NCBI RefSeq assembly: GCF_004368965.1
Contig: NZ_SORO01000001.1
Coordinates: forward strand, 2,822,001 to 2,886,000
Reading direction: 5' to 3'
From: Leptospira meyeri
Lineage (GTDB): Bacteria > Spirochaetota > Leptospiria > Leptospirales > Leptospiraceae
Length of the DNA stretch: 64,000 nucleotides
Shown here: one piece after another, positions 27,819-37,483 of the stretch
Position numbering within the stretch: the first letter of the stretch is position 1
Layout of the letters: the number at the start of each line of letters is the position of its first letter
Notes under the pieces: generated by a model
What the model saw: only the letters and a program-made list of their open reading frames with translations
Databases searched by the model: none
What the model was told of the DNA's origin: nothing
Position numbers and translations under genes: made by a program

Positions 27819-28217
27819 CTAAGATTGGAGGTGGGTCAAAGAATCTAAAAGTTTTTCTTTTGTAAATGGTTTGAAGATATATCCAGAAATCATGGGAATT
27901 TTGGCAGCCCGATCTGTGTCGGCTTCATCAACGGAGGAACTAACTAGAAAGATGGTGATAGGTTTGGGAAATGTTGGTGAAATCTTTCCAAAGGCATCTA
28001 AAAATTGCCAACCATCCATAAAGGGCATATTGATATCGAGAAAAATGATGTCAGGGAGTTTGTCCTTGTTTTGCGATTCCTTATGGAAAAACTCCAGTGC
28101 GTTTTCCGCATCTGAAAATAATAAAACATCTTCTTTGATTCCGGCGTTGGAAATGATCTTTTTTGTTGTGAACTGATAAATCGTATCATCATCAATCACG
28201 CAAATTTTAGGAGTCAT
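27819..28217 (-). CDS. Single-domain response regulator (CheY/Rcp1-like)
   Basis: 132 residues, a lone receiver domain. The acidic pocket is VIDDDT (D9-D11), the phosphorylation site D61 in FLDINMPFMDGW, the switch Ser in FLVSSS and the Lys in FKPF. There is no output domain, so it acts by protein contacts. Its start overlaps the stop of the histidine kinase gene as ATGA, so it should be the partner of that kinase. The insertion before the phosphosite (ESQNKDKLPD) resembles Rcp1-type receivers. Confidence 0.92.
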   Translation of the reverse strand: MTPKICVIDDDTIYQFTTKKIISNAGIKEDVLLFSDAENALEFFHKESQNKDKLPDIIFLDINMPFMDGWQFLDAFGKISPTFPKPITIFLVSSSVDEADTDRAAKIPMISGYIFKPFTKEKLLDSLTHLQS

Positions 28218-29749
28218 TCTGCATCACTCCTTTCTGGAAAGTACATAAGAAAGGTAGCACCTTCTCCAGGTTTGGAAAGCACCTCAATCCTTCCCCCGAC
28301 CGATTCCATTTTGTATTTGATCAAAAACAACCCCAGCCCTTTCCCACTGATATGACGATGAAAAGTCTTCCTAAGCTGAAAAATTTGATCTCCATACCGC
28401 TCTAAATCGATCCCAATCCCATTGTCCGAAAAAGAAATTGTGGTTTGGGAGCCAATTTGAAAGGATTCGACTGAAATCCGCAGCCTTCGGTTCGGGTCGG
28501 CGTAACGGAGGGAGTTACTGAGGAGGTGGAGGAAAATGGTTTCTAAAAATTCTTTGGAAAAGTATACAGTGTTCCCACCTGAAAAATTGGATTGAATTTC
28601 CGCTTGTTTGCTACTGATTTCCCCATTCATCAATCGGATCACATTAGTAAATGATTGGTCAATGTTAACAGGTTCTGGTTTGAACTGGTCTGAATTTTGG
28701 ATTTTTAAAGTAGTAATGAGTTCGGAAAGGACTGTTTCTAAAGTCCCAGTTACATTTTCTAAATGGGATTCGATTTCTTTAACATCTTTTAGTTGGTCTG
28801 TTTCTTTCATCAAATCAAGAAGGCTTCTTAAGTTACTGACGGGTGCACGCAAATGATGTGAAATGATTTGGTTATATGCTTGTAGTTGTTTATTTTGTGT
28901 TAGAAGGGAATTGGTTATGGCTCGTAACCGATCATTGTTTTCTCGGAGCAGAGTTTCATTTTTTTTTCTTTCATTGATATCAATGATCTGTGCCAGGAAA
29001 TGAATCGGGTGTCCCGAATCGTCACGTAGCACTGTGACAGTGAGATAGGCCCAAACTTTTTTTCCCGATTTATGAATGTATTGTTTTTCGATGGAATAGT
29101 TATCGATGATTCCTTTTTGGACTTCATCTCTGTACTTTAAATTTTCTTCTAGTCCGTCATCCGAACTAATTTCGGTAAAATGTTTCCCAACCACTTCATA
29201 ACTTTGGTAACCTAAAAAACGCGCAAAGGCTTCGTTTGTTTCATCAATATAACCATGTCCACCCGTGAGGACCAAACCTATGGGTGAATCATGAAAAAGT
29301 GTTTTGAATCTTCTTTCTGCAAGCGCTAGGTTTGCTTCGGTATCTATTTTTTCCGAAATATCTCTGGAGGATGTATGTAGGTATTTGTTTCCCGTAGTTG
29401 GATGGATCGTTAAACGATTGTCAGATTGTAGCCAAATAAAACGTCCATCTTTGTGCAAAAAACGAAACGTAGAGTGGATGTTTTCTTCGCCTCGGAGCAG
29501 GGGTTGATGAAACCTTTCTTGGATGAATCTTTTTTCATCGGGGTGAAAAAAATCATAAGGATTTTTGCCGATAAGTTCTTCTGATTTGTATCCAATAATT
29601 TTTTCTGAATTGGGACTTACATAAATATATGTTCCGTCGGGCTCATGCAAACACACCAATTCACGGCTAATTGCCGTTAAAAGGTGGAGTATTTCGGAAT
29701 CGGGCAGTCCCACAAACAAATTCTTTTCTGGTTCCTTTTGATTGTCCAT
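28214..29749 (-). CDS. PAS-domain sensor histidine kinase (soluble)
   Basis: 511 residues with no membrane segment. Two PAS domains with PAC tails are visible (about 25-145, YIYVSPNSEKIIGYKSEEL; about 150-270, LGYQSYEVVGKHF). They are followed by a coiled coil and a HisKA-like helix with ISHHLRAPVSNLR, then a HATPase domain with N box NSLRY, DNGIGID and GKGLGLFL. All catalytic motifs are intact. A cytoplasmic signal is expected. It is coupled to the receiver gene downstream and divergent from ssb across 121 bp. Confidence 0.92.
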   Translation of the reverse strand: MDNQKEPEKNLFVGLPDSEILHLLTAISRELVCLHEPDGTYIYVSPNSEKIIGYKSEELIGKNPYDFFHPDEKRFIQERFHQPLLRGEENIHSTFRFLHKDGRFIWLQSDNRLTIHPTTGNKYLHTSSRDISEKIDTEANLALAERRFKTLFHDSPIGLVLTGGHGYIDETNEAFARFLGYQSYEVVGKHFTEISSDDGLEENLKYRDEVQKGIIDNYSIEKQYIHKSGKKVWAYLTVTVLRDDSGHPIHFLAQIIDINERKKNETLLRENNDRLRAITNSLLTQNKQLQAYNQIISHHLRAPVSNLRSLLDLMKETDQLKDVKEIESHLENVTGTLETVLSELITTLKIQNSDQFKPEPVNIDQSFTNVIRLMNGEISSKQAEIQSNFSGGNTVYFSKEFLETIFLHLLSNSLRYADPNRRLRISVESFQIGSQTTISFSDNGIGIDLERYGDQIFQLRKTFHRHISGKGLGLFLIKYKMESVGGRIEVLSKPGEGATFLMYFPERSDAE

Positions 29750-29870
29750 CCGAAATGTAGGCGGACAAATGGATTTTATTAATTTCGTTTGATCCTTTTT
29801 TTTAAACCAATCTCACCAAAAAAGAACCCATCCTACCGATGGCCATCAAAATTGAATTAAGGATAATCAA

Positions 29871-30224
29871 ATGAAAAATCTATCGTACATCATTCTGGAC
29901 GGAAATCTCACCGCTGATCCAGAGGAGAAAACTATTGCAGGAGGTAAGTCTTTGGCCAATTTCACAGTTGCTGTCAATCACACTTCTAATAACCAAGAAG
30001 GAAAAGATAAGGAAGATGTTTCTTTCTTTGAGGTAGAAGCCTGGGAAAAACTTGGGGAAAACTGCGTTGAATACCTAAGGAAAGGAAGTAAGGTCACTGT
30101 GATGGGAAATTTGAAACAAAACCGTTGGAAAACTTCTGATGGAGAAAACAAATCTAAGTTTCGAGTCATTGCTTCTACTGTCCGCTTTGACAGTATGAGA
30201 AAAAAAGAAGAGAAGGTCGCTTAA
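29871..30224 (+). CDS. ssb: Single-stranded DNA-binding protein, short form
   Basis: 117 residues, essentially only the OB fold: ILDGNLTADPEEKTI, NFTVAVNH, FFEVEAWEKLGENCVEYLRKGSKV, then a strand with GNLKQNRW. Canonical SSB proteins have a flexible tail ending in an acidic DDIPF-like tip that recruits repair proteins; here the chain stops at RKKEEKVA, so that tip is absent. It may be an accessory SSB paralogue. AAGGATAA precedes the ATG. A terminator follows closely, so it is a single-gene unit. Confidence 0.9.
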   Translation: MKNLSYIILDGNLTADPEEKTIAGGKSLANFTVAVNHTSNNQEGKDKEDVSFFEVEAWEKLGENCVEYLRKGSKVTVMGNLKQNRWKTSDGENKSKFRVIASTVRFDSMRKKEEKVA

Positions 30225-30235
30225 GGAAGATATGG

Positions 30236-30268
30236 CGGGTGAAAGGATTGCCTTCACCCGTTATTTCT
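30236..30268 (+). terminator. Terminator after ssb
   Basis: CGGGTGAA and TTCACCCG form an 8-bp GC-containing stem, extended by GG/CC around a bulged A, followed by TTATTTCTT. It lies between ssb and the convergent lipoprotein gene. Confidence 0.8.
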
Positions 30269-30270
30269 TG

Positions 30271-31341
30271 TTAGGGGGTTGGGATGGATCTTTTTTTATG
30301 TTTTGAATGGGTTGGCGAATCAAAAATAGAATGAGAATCGTTTTCTGATTTTGAATTTTCATTGGATTCATCTATTTGTCTTTTTTCTTCATTTCGTTCT
30401 TCTAAGGATAATTGTTTCCCATTTTTATTTATGGATAAAATTCGAAAATATCTAGGCGAAGAAACTAAATTCCATTCTCTAAAATAGAATTTCGTAAATC
30501 CATGTTTCGGACCAAATACTCCGTTGGTGGATTCGATTTTGGATTTGATGTTTGTTTTAAACTCTGATTGTTCTGCAGGGGTAAGATTAGGAAATTGAGC
30601 CACTTCTCCTTCGACATAACGATTTCGTAGAATATCTAATTCTCTACGATTTCGCAAAGTTACATCTTCAAAAAATTTTTGTTTGGCACCATAACAATTT
30701 CCAAAATAGGATTCACAGTTCGGTTCTAAGTGAGGATTGACAAAGGTTAATTCTAAATAGATGCTAATGTATTCGCCTGGGTTCGGTACTTTACCATCTA
30801 AAATTTCTAAAACCTGTGGAACAGTATCTCGATCAGTGTACTGTCTTTCGATTGCCTCACGTGAGATTTTTGTTTCAGGAGTTGTGCTATTTACTTTAAC
30901 GGGTTTTTTTGATTCTCCAACGATGACCTTGTTTCGCATCACCTCAGTTTTAGTTTCAAGAATTTCGTAGGCTTGAAAGTTGACTGGTTGTTTGGCGATG
31001 ATTTCACCTTTTTGGTTCAATACGATGATATGGTGATCTAAGATGGTACCGGCAATGATTTCTTCTATGATGCTAATCCCAGCATCTTCAAAAAATAAAT
31101 CCAATTGAATGAAGGGGATTTTGTTTTCCGAATATTCCACGCTGACCCCGGGTTCCTTGACCAAAGGTTTTTTTTCTTCTTTGGATTCTGAATGTACCGC
31201 TTCGGATTTGGTAATCATCTTAATTCGGTTTAAATTGATTTGTTCCGAATGTGTGGGGAATGTAGGGGTAATGACCTGTTGCGGAGTTTCGCATCCCAAT
31301 AATAGGAGTAGAAGAAAGGATAAGAAAAACAAGCGGTTCAT
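30271..31341 (-). CDS. Putative lipoprotein of unknown function
   Basis: 356 residues. The signal ends LLLLLGC with the mature start CETPQQV, a good lipobox. The protein is hydrophilic, with a central domain containing two close Cys (ESYFGNCYG and EPNCESY) that could pair, a beta-rich half (VSVEYSENKIPFIQLDLFFED), and a charged Ser/Asn/His tail of low complexity. I do not recognise a family. It lies downstream of the DUF3332 gene with a perfect hairpin between them. Confidence 0.72.
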   Translation of the reverse strand: MNRLFFLSFLLLLLLGCETPQQVITPTFPTHSEQINLNRIKMITKSEAVHSESKEEKKPLVKEPGVSVEYSENKIPFIQLDLFFEDAGISIIEEIIAGTILDHHIIVLNQKGEIIAKQPVNFQAYEILETKTEVMRNKVIVGESKKPVKVNSTTPETKISREAIERQYTDRDTVPQVLEILDGKVPNPGEYISIYLELTFVNPHLEPNCESYFGNCYGAKQKFFEDVTLRNRRELDILRNRYVEGEVAQFPNLTPAEQSEFKTNIKSKIESTNGVFGPKHGFTKFYFREWNLVSSPRYFRILSINKNGKQLSLEERNEEKRQIDESNENSKSENDSHSIFDSPTHSKHKKRSIPTP

Positions 31342-31363
31342 ATACTGTTAGTATCGGACAAAG

Positions 31364-31387
31364 ATTGCCCCTAAAATTAGGGGCAAT
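31364..31387 (-). terminator. Perfect 11-bp hairpin between DUF3332 gene and lipoprotein gene
   Basis: ATTGCCCCTAA-AA-TTAGGGGCAAT is fully self-complementary apart from its two-base centre. It stands eight bases after the DUF3332 stop and 22 bases before the next start on the same strand. The U-run is weak (TCTTTG), so it may be a terminator, an attenuator or an mRNA stabiliser. Confidence 0.65.
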
Positions 31388-31394
31388 GCGGAAG

Positions 31395-31901
31395 TTAGAT
31401 GAGTTTTACGCCAGCAGGAGGGAGGATCGGTCCGCTAGTTTGTAGGATTTCTACATACTTTCCATTGATCAAACGGAATGCTTTTTCTGGTTTTTCTTTT
31501 AGGAAATACACAGCTTCAGTTCCTTTTTGAGTAGGAGCTTCCATTTTCAAAACTTTACCCCATTCAGTATATGTAAGAGTGATGGTTTGTCCATCTTGAG
31601 AGTATTCTTTTACAAGTTTTCCGTCGAAGTCATATTCAGCCATTGCAATTGGATTTCTGTCTGTCCAAAACTCAATCAAGTTGAAGATTACGATGTCTAA
31701 AAAACTTCCGATTCCATAAGCGAAATAAAGTGGGAAAATCATTAAAAGGGATCGAAAGAAACCAGCAAGTTTCCCCGTTCCAATTTGGATGTTTCCATTA
31801 AAAGAATAAACTGCTTTTACTGCTCCAAATTTTCCAAAACAATTCGACAACAAACCGAAAGACAAAAGTCCAACGAGAGTCGTTTTTAATATTTTTTTCA
31901 T
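31395..31901 (-). CDS. DUF3332 family lipoprotein
   Basis: 168 residues. The signal ends LLSNC and the mature protein CFGKFGAVKAVYSFN contains the typical start of DUF3332, followed by a hydrophobic segment (LLMIFPLYFAYGIGSFLDIVIFNLIEFW; family motif NLIEFWTDRNP). The rest is a small beta domain (AEYDFDGKLVKEYSQDG). Family members are small envelope proteins of unknown role, and this one fits the usual size. Confidence 0.85.
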   Translation of the reverse strand: MKKILKTTLVGLLSFGLLSNCFGKFGAVKAVYSFNGNIQIGTGKLAGFFRSLLMIFPLYFAYGIGSFLDIVIFNLIEFWTDRNPIAMAEYDFDGKLVKEYSQDGQTITLTYTEWGKVLKMEAPTQKGTEAVYFLKEKPEKAFRLINGKYVEILQTSGPILPPAGVKLI

Positions 31902-32030
31902 TTTTTACCTCTTCGTTTTTGTGAAAAAACTAGAGATATATCATAGGGGATTCTCTTATCCTCTGCAAGCCGAAATGATTGACAGGCATATTTTTTCAAA
32001 GAGCCTGGTCGGAATAGAAGGCAAACCCCA

Positions 32031-33491
32031 TTGATCTTTTCTGATTTTGAATACTTTGTCTTCTTTCTCTTCGTTTTTTTTACGGTTTGGTACGTATTCC
32101 CCGCTATTTTTTCGAATCAATCTAGAGAAACAAGAATCTTACATGTTTTCCTACTCATTAGTAGTTATTTCTTTTACATGTCTTGGGACTATCGTTTTGG
32201 TGCTCTCATTTTGCTTTCCACAGCTATTGATTATTATGTAGGTCTGAAGCTTGCATCCGAATCGAGAGAAAAAATAAGATACTATCTTTTGCTTTTCAGT
32301 TTGATTACAAACTTAGTTTTTATTTTAGGATTTTTTAAATACTATAATTTTGTTGTGAATTCTATTAACTCTGTCACCAATCCCATGTTTGGTGCTGATG
32401 TTCTGCCTGTATTAAAAATTATCCTTCCTGCAGGGATTTCTTTTTTTACGTTCCAATCTTTGTCTTACACCATTGATGTTTACAGAAAAGAAATTCCTGC
32501 CGAAAAGGATTTCATTCGTTTTGCCTTGTTTGTGAGTTTTTTCCCTCAGTTGGTCGCAGGCCCGATTGTGACAGCAAGAACCTTTATGCCCCAATTATAT
32601 AGTCCCAAAAAACTGGAAGATATCGAGTTTCGTGTTGCGATTCGTTTTTTTATGTTGGGTTATTTTAAAAAGGCTGTTCTTTCCGATATGGTAGCTCCAA
32701 CCATTGATGCCATTTATGCAGACCCAGCCGGACACCACGCCTATGCATTGTTAATTGCCGCTGCTCTTGGTGGAATCCAAGTATATTTAGATTTTAGTGG
32801 TTATTCTGATATGGCGATTGGGAGTGCCATGTTACTCGGTTACAAACTTCCCACAAACTTCAATTTACCTTTTCTCGCTACATCTGTCTCTGGATTTTGG
32901 CGCCGTTGGCATATGACCTTAAATTCCTGGTTACGTGATTATATATATATTCCAATGGGCGGTAGCAGAGTAACGTCCGTAAGACGAAAATTCAACCTTT
33001 GGTTTACAATGTTTGTGAGTGGCGTTTGGCACGGAGCCCAATGGACTTTTGTATTTTGGGGTTCACTAAACGGTGTTTTTTATGTTTTGGAAGAGGTTTG
33101 GAAGGAATGGTTCCCGGACAAAAAGAACGATCCAGAGACCAAACATTGGTATGATGTTCCTATTTGGCTCTTTCAGAATATTCTCAATAGCTCCATTTTC
33201 TTTTTGGGGGCAGTTTTCTTTCGTTCTCTTACTTGGGAAAATGCTTGGATTCACATTCGGGGAATATTTACATTCCAGGCCGGACAAATTCGTCCTTATA
33301 TGTGGAAGGATTTCCTTTGGATCATGGGCTTTTTGTATTTGGGCCATATCATTGGGTATTTTATCTTTGAAAGGGGAAAAGGCAAACAAATCCCGGCCAG
33401 TTTGGAGTTTGCCCTGTATCCAATTCTTTTCCTTGTCTTAAATTTAGCTACACCAGAAAATTCCGTTCCGTTCATTTACTTTCAGTTCTAA
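32031..33491 (+). CDS. MBOAT family O-acyltransferase (AlgI-like)
   Basis: 486 residues, starting at TTG 32031 (no better in-frame ATG near the conserved N-terminus SDFEYFVFFLFVFF). About ten membrane helices. Signatures of the family include AGPIVTARTFMPQ, YSDMAIGSAMLLGYKLPTNFN, and SGFWRRWHMTLNSWLRDYIYIP, with the catalytic His in GVWHGAQWTFVFWG. It would O-acetylate a cell-surface polysaccharide. AlgI proteins usually work with an AlgJ/AlgX-type partner, and none is adjacent. Confidence 0.92.
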   Translation: MIFSDFEYFVFFLFVFFTVWYVFPAIFSNQSRETRILHVFLLISSYFFYMSWDYRFGALILLSTAIDYYVGLKLASESREKIRYYLLLFSLITNLVFILGFFKYYNFVVNSINSVTNPMFGADVLPVLKIILPAGISFFTFQSLSYTIDVYRKEIPAEKDFIRFALFVSFFPQLVAGPIVTARTFMPQLYSPKKLEDIEFRVAIRFFMLGYFKKAVLSDMVAPTIDAIYADPAGHHAYALLIAAALGGIQVYLDFSGYSDMAIGSAMLLGYKLPTNFNLPFLATSVSGFWRRWHMTLNSWLRDYIYIPMGGSRVTSVRRKFNLWFTMFVSGVWHGAQWTFVFWGSLNGVFYVLEEVWKEWFPDKKNDPETKHWYDVPIWLFQNILNSSIFFLGAVFFRSLTWENAWIHIRGIFTFQAGQIRPYMWKDFLWIMGFLYLGHIIGYFIFERGKGKQIPASLEFALYPILFLVLNLATPENSVPFIYFQF

Positions 33492-33538
33492 TTTGCTTTT
33501 TTCGTTTCCAATAATGGGAATCCTTGTACCTTGTTGCT

Positions 33539-33886
33539 ATGGAAAGTGAACGAAGGCTTCCAAGAATATCTCCAGGAGACTTTTCCGAGTTTCAGGTCCA
33601 ATTGGATTTGGAAGGAATCACACTTTTCGGAAAGTTAGGGAATATTTCGGAAGAGGGCCTTTGTTTTTTGGGTGAGGATGACTTACTCAGTGACGAAATC
33701 GAATCCCAAGTTTTGGGAAGTATAGTTTGGGCAAAAGGCACCAAACGGATGTTCTTTGAAGGTACAGTGATGTGGACCCAAACTTCCAAAATTAAAAATG
33801 TCGTTTATTATATTGCGGGAATCCAGTTTCAGGAAAGGCTCAATCTTACTGATTCCATGCTTGCACGTAGTTTGGAGATCAAATGA
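33539..33886 (+). CDS. PilZ-domain protein
   Basis: 115 residues from the ATG at 33539; a TTG at 33524 would add five. The basic start ESERRLPRISPGDF and the strand GNISEEGLCFLGEDD match the RxxxR and D/NxSxxG motifs of PilZ domains, though with RRLPR and NISEEG the c-di-GMP motifs are present in slightly altered form. It probably binds c-di-GMP. Its stop overlaps the start of the next gene (ATGA), making it part of the run through clpS. Confidence 0.75.
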   Translation: MESERRLPRISPGDFSEFQVQLDLEGITLFGKLGNISEEGLCFLGEDDLLSDEIESQVLGSIVWAKGTKRMFFEGTVMWTQTSKIKNVVYYIAGIQFQERLNLTDSMLARSLEIK

Positions 33887-34575
33887 AAATTTTACTTCTT
33901 GGTGGAACTGGCCTAATCGGCAAACAAGTGTTAATATCTCTTGTCTTTTATCCACAAATCAAAAAGGTGATTGTTTGGGCGAGAAACTCGCAATCCGCAT
34001 CAAACCCCAACGTTCCTATCGAAGTAGTCAAAGTTAGTTGGGATGATTTTCGATCTGGAAAAGTTTCGCTTCCAGATGGTTTGGATGCAGTATTTTGTTG
34101 TTTGGGTACAACCATCGGGAAAGCAGGTAGCCAAGAAAAGTTCAAAGAAGTTGATTACGAATACCCACTCCTTGCGGCTAAACAGGCCAAAGAAAAACAT
34201 GTTCCCGGATTTTATATCATCACCGCCATGGGATCAGATGCTAACTCAACTATTTTTTATAACCGCGTGAAGGGGGAGATAGAAACAGAACTCCGTAAGT
34301 TACAATTTCCCTTCCTTGGGATTTTTAGACCATCGCTTCTCATCGGAGAAAGAGAAGAAATCCGAGTGGGGGAAAAAATCGGAGAGTTTCTTGGAAACCT
34401 CATTCCTTTTGGTCTTCTCGGACTCAAAAAATTCAAACCAATTCCTGGCGAATATGTTGCTAAATCTATGATTTATTCCTTGTTACATGACAAACCGGAA
34501 GAAGGATCAACTCCACAAGTAAAAGTTTATGAAAACGATGTCCTTTGGGAGATCGGTAAGGACCATTCTTTTTGA
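33883..34575 (+). CDS. NAD(P)H-binding atypical SDR (HTATIP2-like)
   Basis: 230 residues. MKILLLGGTGLIGKQVL carries the GxxGxxG Rossmann loop. DAVFCCLGTTIGKAG and FYIITAMGSDANST are features of the HTATIP2/YraR-type epimerase-like group, and YNRVKGEIETELRKL supplies a YxxxK pair. It is coupled at both ends by ATGA/TTGA overlaps with the PilZ and DUF374 genes. A role in envelope lipid or sugar metabolism is a guess from context. Confidence 0.83.
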   Translation: MKILLLGGTGLIGKQVLISLVFYPQIKKVIVWARNSQSASNPNVPIEVVKVSWDDFRSGKVSLPDGLDAVFCCLGTTIGKAGSQEKFKEVDYEYPLLAAKQAKEKHVPGFYIITAMGSDANSTIFYNRVKGEIETELRKLQFPFLGIFRPSLLIGEREEIRVGEKIGEFLGNLIPFGLLGLKKFKPIPGEYVAKSMIYSLLHDKPEEGSTPQVKVYENDVLWEIGKDHSF

Positions 34576-35309
34576 TTCCAGATAACAAACAAAAACCCTA
34601 TTCTAAAACCAAATACATCATCCTTAGTTGGGTGGTTCACTTGATCGTGAGAGTTTGGTATCTATTTGTTCGAAACCAAAAGTTTATCATTCCAGATGAG
34701 AGTGCCAAGGTGATTGAAAAAGGCTCTGGTTATATCATTGCAGTTTTTCATGAAACTACATTGTCTCTTTACCGGCATGCGACTCAATATTTGAAACGCA
34801 AAAAAAAAGCAGATATGGTCGCCCTTGTTTCTCAATCCAAAGATGGAGAAATCATCCACCAAACCTTTGCTCGGTCAGGACTCCGTTCAGTTCGGGGATC
34901 ATCCACAAGAGGAGGAACGGGTGCCTTTCGTAATATTTTAAAAGAGATGAAACAAGGTGCAGTTCCCATTTTTACTGTCGATGGTCCCAAAGGCCCAAGA
35001 CGTGAGGTAAAACCTGGAGTCATCGTGACGGCATCTCTGACTGGGTTTCCCATCTTGTATTTGCATTCTTGTTATGATAGAGCCTATACTTTTAAAAGTT
35101 GGGATAGGCATTTTTTTCCAAAATTCGGAGCGAGGTTATTCATCCAATACGGGGAACCTTTCTTTGTTCCCAAAGGTCTTTCGGAGAGCCAAATGGATGA
35201 ATATGCCAAAAAATTGGAAATTGCCATGGGAAAAAATGCGGAATCTCTGGAATCTTATGTGCGAGGGCTCTTCCCATACAATTCTATTGACGTACCGCCT
35301 AAACTCTAA
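34572..35309 (+). CDS. DUF374 family lysophospholipid acyltransferase-like protein
   Basis: 245 residues beginning with TTG 34572, overlapping the previous stop as TTGA. One N-terminal hydrophobic segment (YIILSWVVHLIVRVWYLFV) is followed by FHETTLSLYRHA, which takes the place of the acyltransferase HX4D motif, and by SQSKDGEIIHQTFARSG, RGSSTRGG and FTVDGPKGPRREVKPG, which define DUF374. Family members are thought to acylate lipid A-like or phospholipid precursors. The start has no in-frame ATG nearby. Confidence 0.87.
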   Translation: MIPDNKQKPYSKTKYIILSWVVHLIVRVWYLFVRNQKFIIPDESAKVIEKGSGYIIAVFHETTLSLYRHATQYLKRKKKADMVALVSQSKDGEIIHQTFARSGLRSVRGSSTRGGTGAFRNILKEMKQGAVPIFTVDGPKGPRREVKPGVIVTASLTGFPILYLHSCYDRAYTFKSWDRHFFPKFGARLFIQYGEPFFVPKGLSESQMDEYAKKLEIAMGKNAESLESYVRGLFPYNSIDVPPKL

Positions 35310-35333
35310 ATTTTAACCAAGTAAGGTAAAAAA

Positions 35334-36500
35334 ATGTCATCTCTCAAAAACTATATCTTCACTTCCGAGTCCGTATCTGAAGGACACCCAGACAAAGTCT
35401 GCGACCAAATTTCCGATGCCATTCTCGATGCGTATTTAGCCCAAGATCCAAAATCCCGTGTTGCTTGTGAAACTCTTGTGACGACAAATCTCGTAGTCAT
35501 CGCCGGCGAGATCACCAGTAAAGGAAAAGTGGACACTCAAGAAGTGGCCCGTGATGTGATCCGTAAAATCGGTTATAACGATATCAATATGTACTTTGAT
35601 GCTGACTTTGCAGTTGTTGCTTCCCATGTACATGCTCAGTCTCCAGACATTGCCCAAGGGGTAAACGAAGGAGAGGGACTTCATACGGAACAAGGTGCTG
35701 GTGACCAAGGTCTTATGTTTGGTTTTGCGATTGCTGAAACACCAGAGCTTATGCCTGCTCCTCTATACTACTCACACAAACTTTTAGAACATTTGTCTGA
35801 TCTTCGTCACACTGGAAAAATTGACTGGTTGCGTCCTGATGCAAAATCACAAGTCACCATTCAATATGAAGATGGAAAACCAAAGAAAGTGGATACTGTT
35901 GTGATCTCCACGCAACACAAACCAGGTGTCACTCATAAACAAATCGAAGAAGCTGTGATTGAAGAATGTATCAAAAAAATCATTCCAAAAGAACTTTTAA
36001 CGAATACACGCTACTTCATTAATCCAACTGGTAAATTTGAAATTGGTGGGCCACATGGTGATACAGGTCTTACTGGACGTAAGATCATCGTAGATACTTA
36101 CGGTGGAATGGGTCGTCATGGTGGTGGAGCGTTCTCTGGAAAAGATCCTTCAAAAGTAGATCGTTCTGCAGCATATATCGGCCGTTATATTGCGAAAAAC
36201 GTAGTGGCTGCTGGTCTTGCTCATAAATGCGAAGTACAACTTGCTTATGCAATTGGTGTTGCGGAACCAGTATCGGTACTTGTGGATACCTTTGGAACAG
36301 GAACTATCTCTGATGAAGAAATTGCAAAACGAGTTTTAGCAAATTTCAAACTCACTCCAAAAGGAATCGTAGATGGTCTTGATCTTCTTGGAAAAGGAAG
36401 AAAATACCAAGAAACTGCGGCTTATGGTCACTTTGGTAGAACAGGTAACACATTTACTTGGGAAAAAACTGATAAAGCAGAAGCTTTAAAAAAGGGATAA
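35334..36500 (+). CDS. metK: S-adenosylmethionine synthetase
   Basis: 388 residues, full length. It makes S-adenosylmethionine from methionine and ATP. Motifs are [17 protein letters not shown] (methionine/ATP and metal), [12 protein letters not shown], and the phosphate loop [20 protein letters not shown]. No riboswitch-like structure appears in the 24-bp gap before the start, so expression follows the operon. AAGGTAAAAAAATG shows the ribosome site. The transketolase half follows two bases later. Confidence 0.97.
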   Translation: MSSLKNYIFTSESVSEGHPDKVCDQISDAILDAYLAQDPKSRVACETLVTTNLVVIAGEITSKGKVDTQEVARDVIRKIGYNDINMYFDADFAVVASHVHAQSPDIAQGVNEGEGLHTEQGAGDQGLMFGFAIAETPELMPAPLYYSHKLLEHLSDLRHTGKIDWLRPDAKSQVTIQYEDGKPKKVDTVVISTQHKPGVTHKQIEEAVIEECIKKIIPKELLTNTRYFINPTGKFEIGGPHGDTGLTGRKIIVDTYGGMGRHGGGAFSGKDPSKVDRSAAYIGRYIAKNVVAAGLAHKCEVQLAYAIGVAEPVSVLVDTFGTGTISDEEIAKRVLANFKLTPKGIVDGLDLLGKGRKYQETAAYGHFGRTGNTFTWEKTDKAEALKKG

Positions 36501-36502
36501 GT

Positions 36503-37468
36503 ATGGGAGCACCTAGCCAATCCACAGCAGATAAAAAAGCAACAAGAGATGCCTACGGCGAAGCCTTAGTTGAGTTAGGTGCATCTAGACAAGATGTTGT
36601 AGTTTTAGATGCGGACCTTTCCGGTTCCACTAAAACTGCAGATTTTAAGAAAAAATTTCCTGAACGGTTTTTTAACGTAGGAGTCGCTGAACAAAACTTA
36701 GTTGGTCATGCTGCAGGTCTTGCACTTTCTGGGTTTGTGCCTTTTGCTTCTAGTTTTGCTATGTTTTTATCTGGTAGAGCTTGGGAAGTGGTTCGGAACA
36801 GTGTCGTTTACCCAAAGTTAAACGTAAAACTCGTTGCTTCTCATGGTGGAATCACTGTGGGGGAAGATGGAGCTTCTCATCAGTGTATCGAAGATTTTGC
36901 CATCATGCGTGTCATTCCTGAAATGACTGTGATTTGTCCTTCTGATTTTAACGAAACAAAACAAGTCATCCATGCTATCGCTGATTATAAAGGCCCGGTT
37001 TACGTTAGGGTTGGACGACCAGCCATTCCTGTCATCGAAAGAGAAAACTATAAATTCCAAATTGGAAAAGCAGAACTCATTTCTGAAGGAAAAGATGTTT
37101 GTATCATTGCAAACGGTGTGATGGTGAACGAAGCCATGACGGCTGTGGGACTACTCAAAGAAAAAGGAATTCATGCAAGCCTTCTCAATATGGCTACTAT
37201 CAAACCTTTGGACAAAGAGGCCATCATCGCCAAAGCAAAAGAATGCGGTGCCATTGTCACTTGTGAAGAACACAATGTGGTGGGTGGACTCGGATCTGCT
37301 GTTTCGGAACTTCTTTCTGAAGAATATCCTGTTCCTGTGATCAAAGTAGGAATGAAAGATACTTTCGGAAAATCAGGAACTTGGAGTGGTTTACTCGACT
37401 ATTTCGGCCTCCGCGCAAAAGACGTAGTTTCTCACGCAGAAATCGCAATTTCCAAAAAGAAAAAATAA
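36503..37468 (+). CDS. Transketolase C-terminal section (pyrimidine-binding and C-terminal domains)
   Basis: 321 residues equal to the second half of a transketolase. The domain starts at [20 protein letters not shown], with the thiamine-pyrimidine Glu in [16 protein letters not shown] and the [14 protein letters not shown] stretch; the C-terminal domain ends near [12 protein letters not shown]. The thiamine-diphosphate (N-terminal) half must be encoded elsewhere, since metK stands directly upstream. Split transketolases are known in several bacteria. It starts two bases after metK and precedes clpS, all in one operon. Confidence 0.93.
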   Translation: MGAPSQSTADKKATRDAYGEALVELGASRQDVVVLDADLSGSTKTADFKKKFPERFFNVGVAEQNLVGHAAGLALSGFVPFASSFAMFLSGRAWEVVRNSVVYPKLNVKLVASHGGITVGEDGASHQCIEDFAIMRVIPEMTVICPSDFNETKQVIHAIADYKGPVYVRVGRPAIPVIERENYKFQIGKAELISEGKDVCIIANGVMVNEAMTAVGLLKEKGIHASLLNMATIKPLDKEAIIAKAKECGAIVTCEEHNVVGGLGSAVSELLSEEYPVPVIKVGMKDTFGKSGTWSGLLDYFGLRAKDVVSHAEIAISKKKK

Positions 37469-37483
37469 GGTTATGGTTGGGTT

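Noticed and set aside
35310..35333. SAM riboswitch before metK
   Set aside because: Only 24 bp separate metK from the preceding gene, too little for any riboswitch class, and no suitable stem is present.
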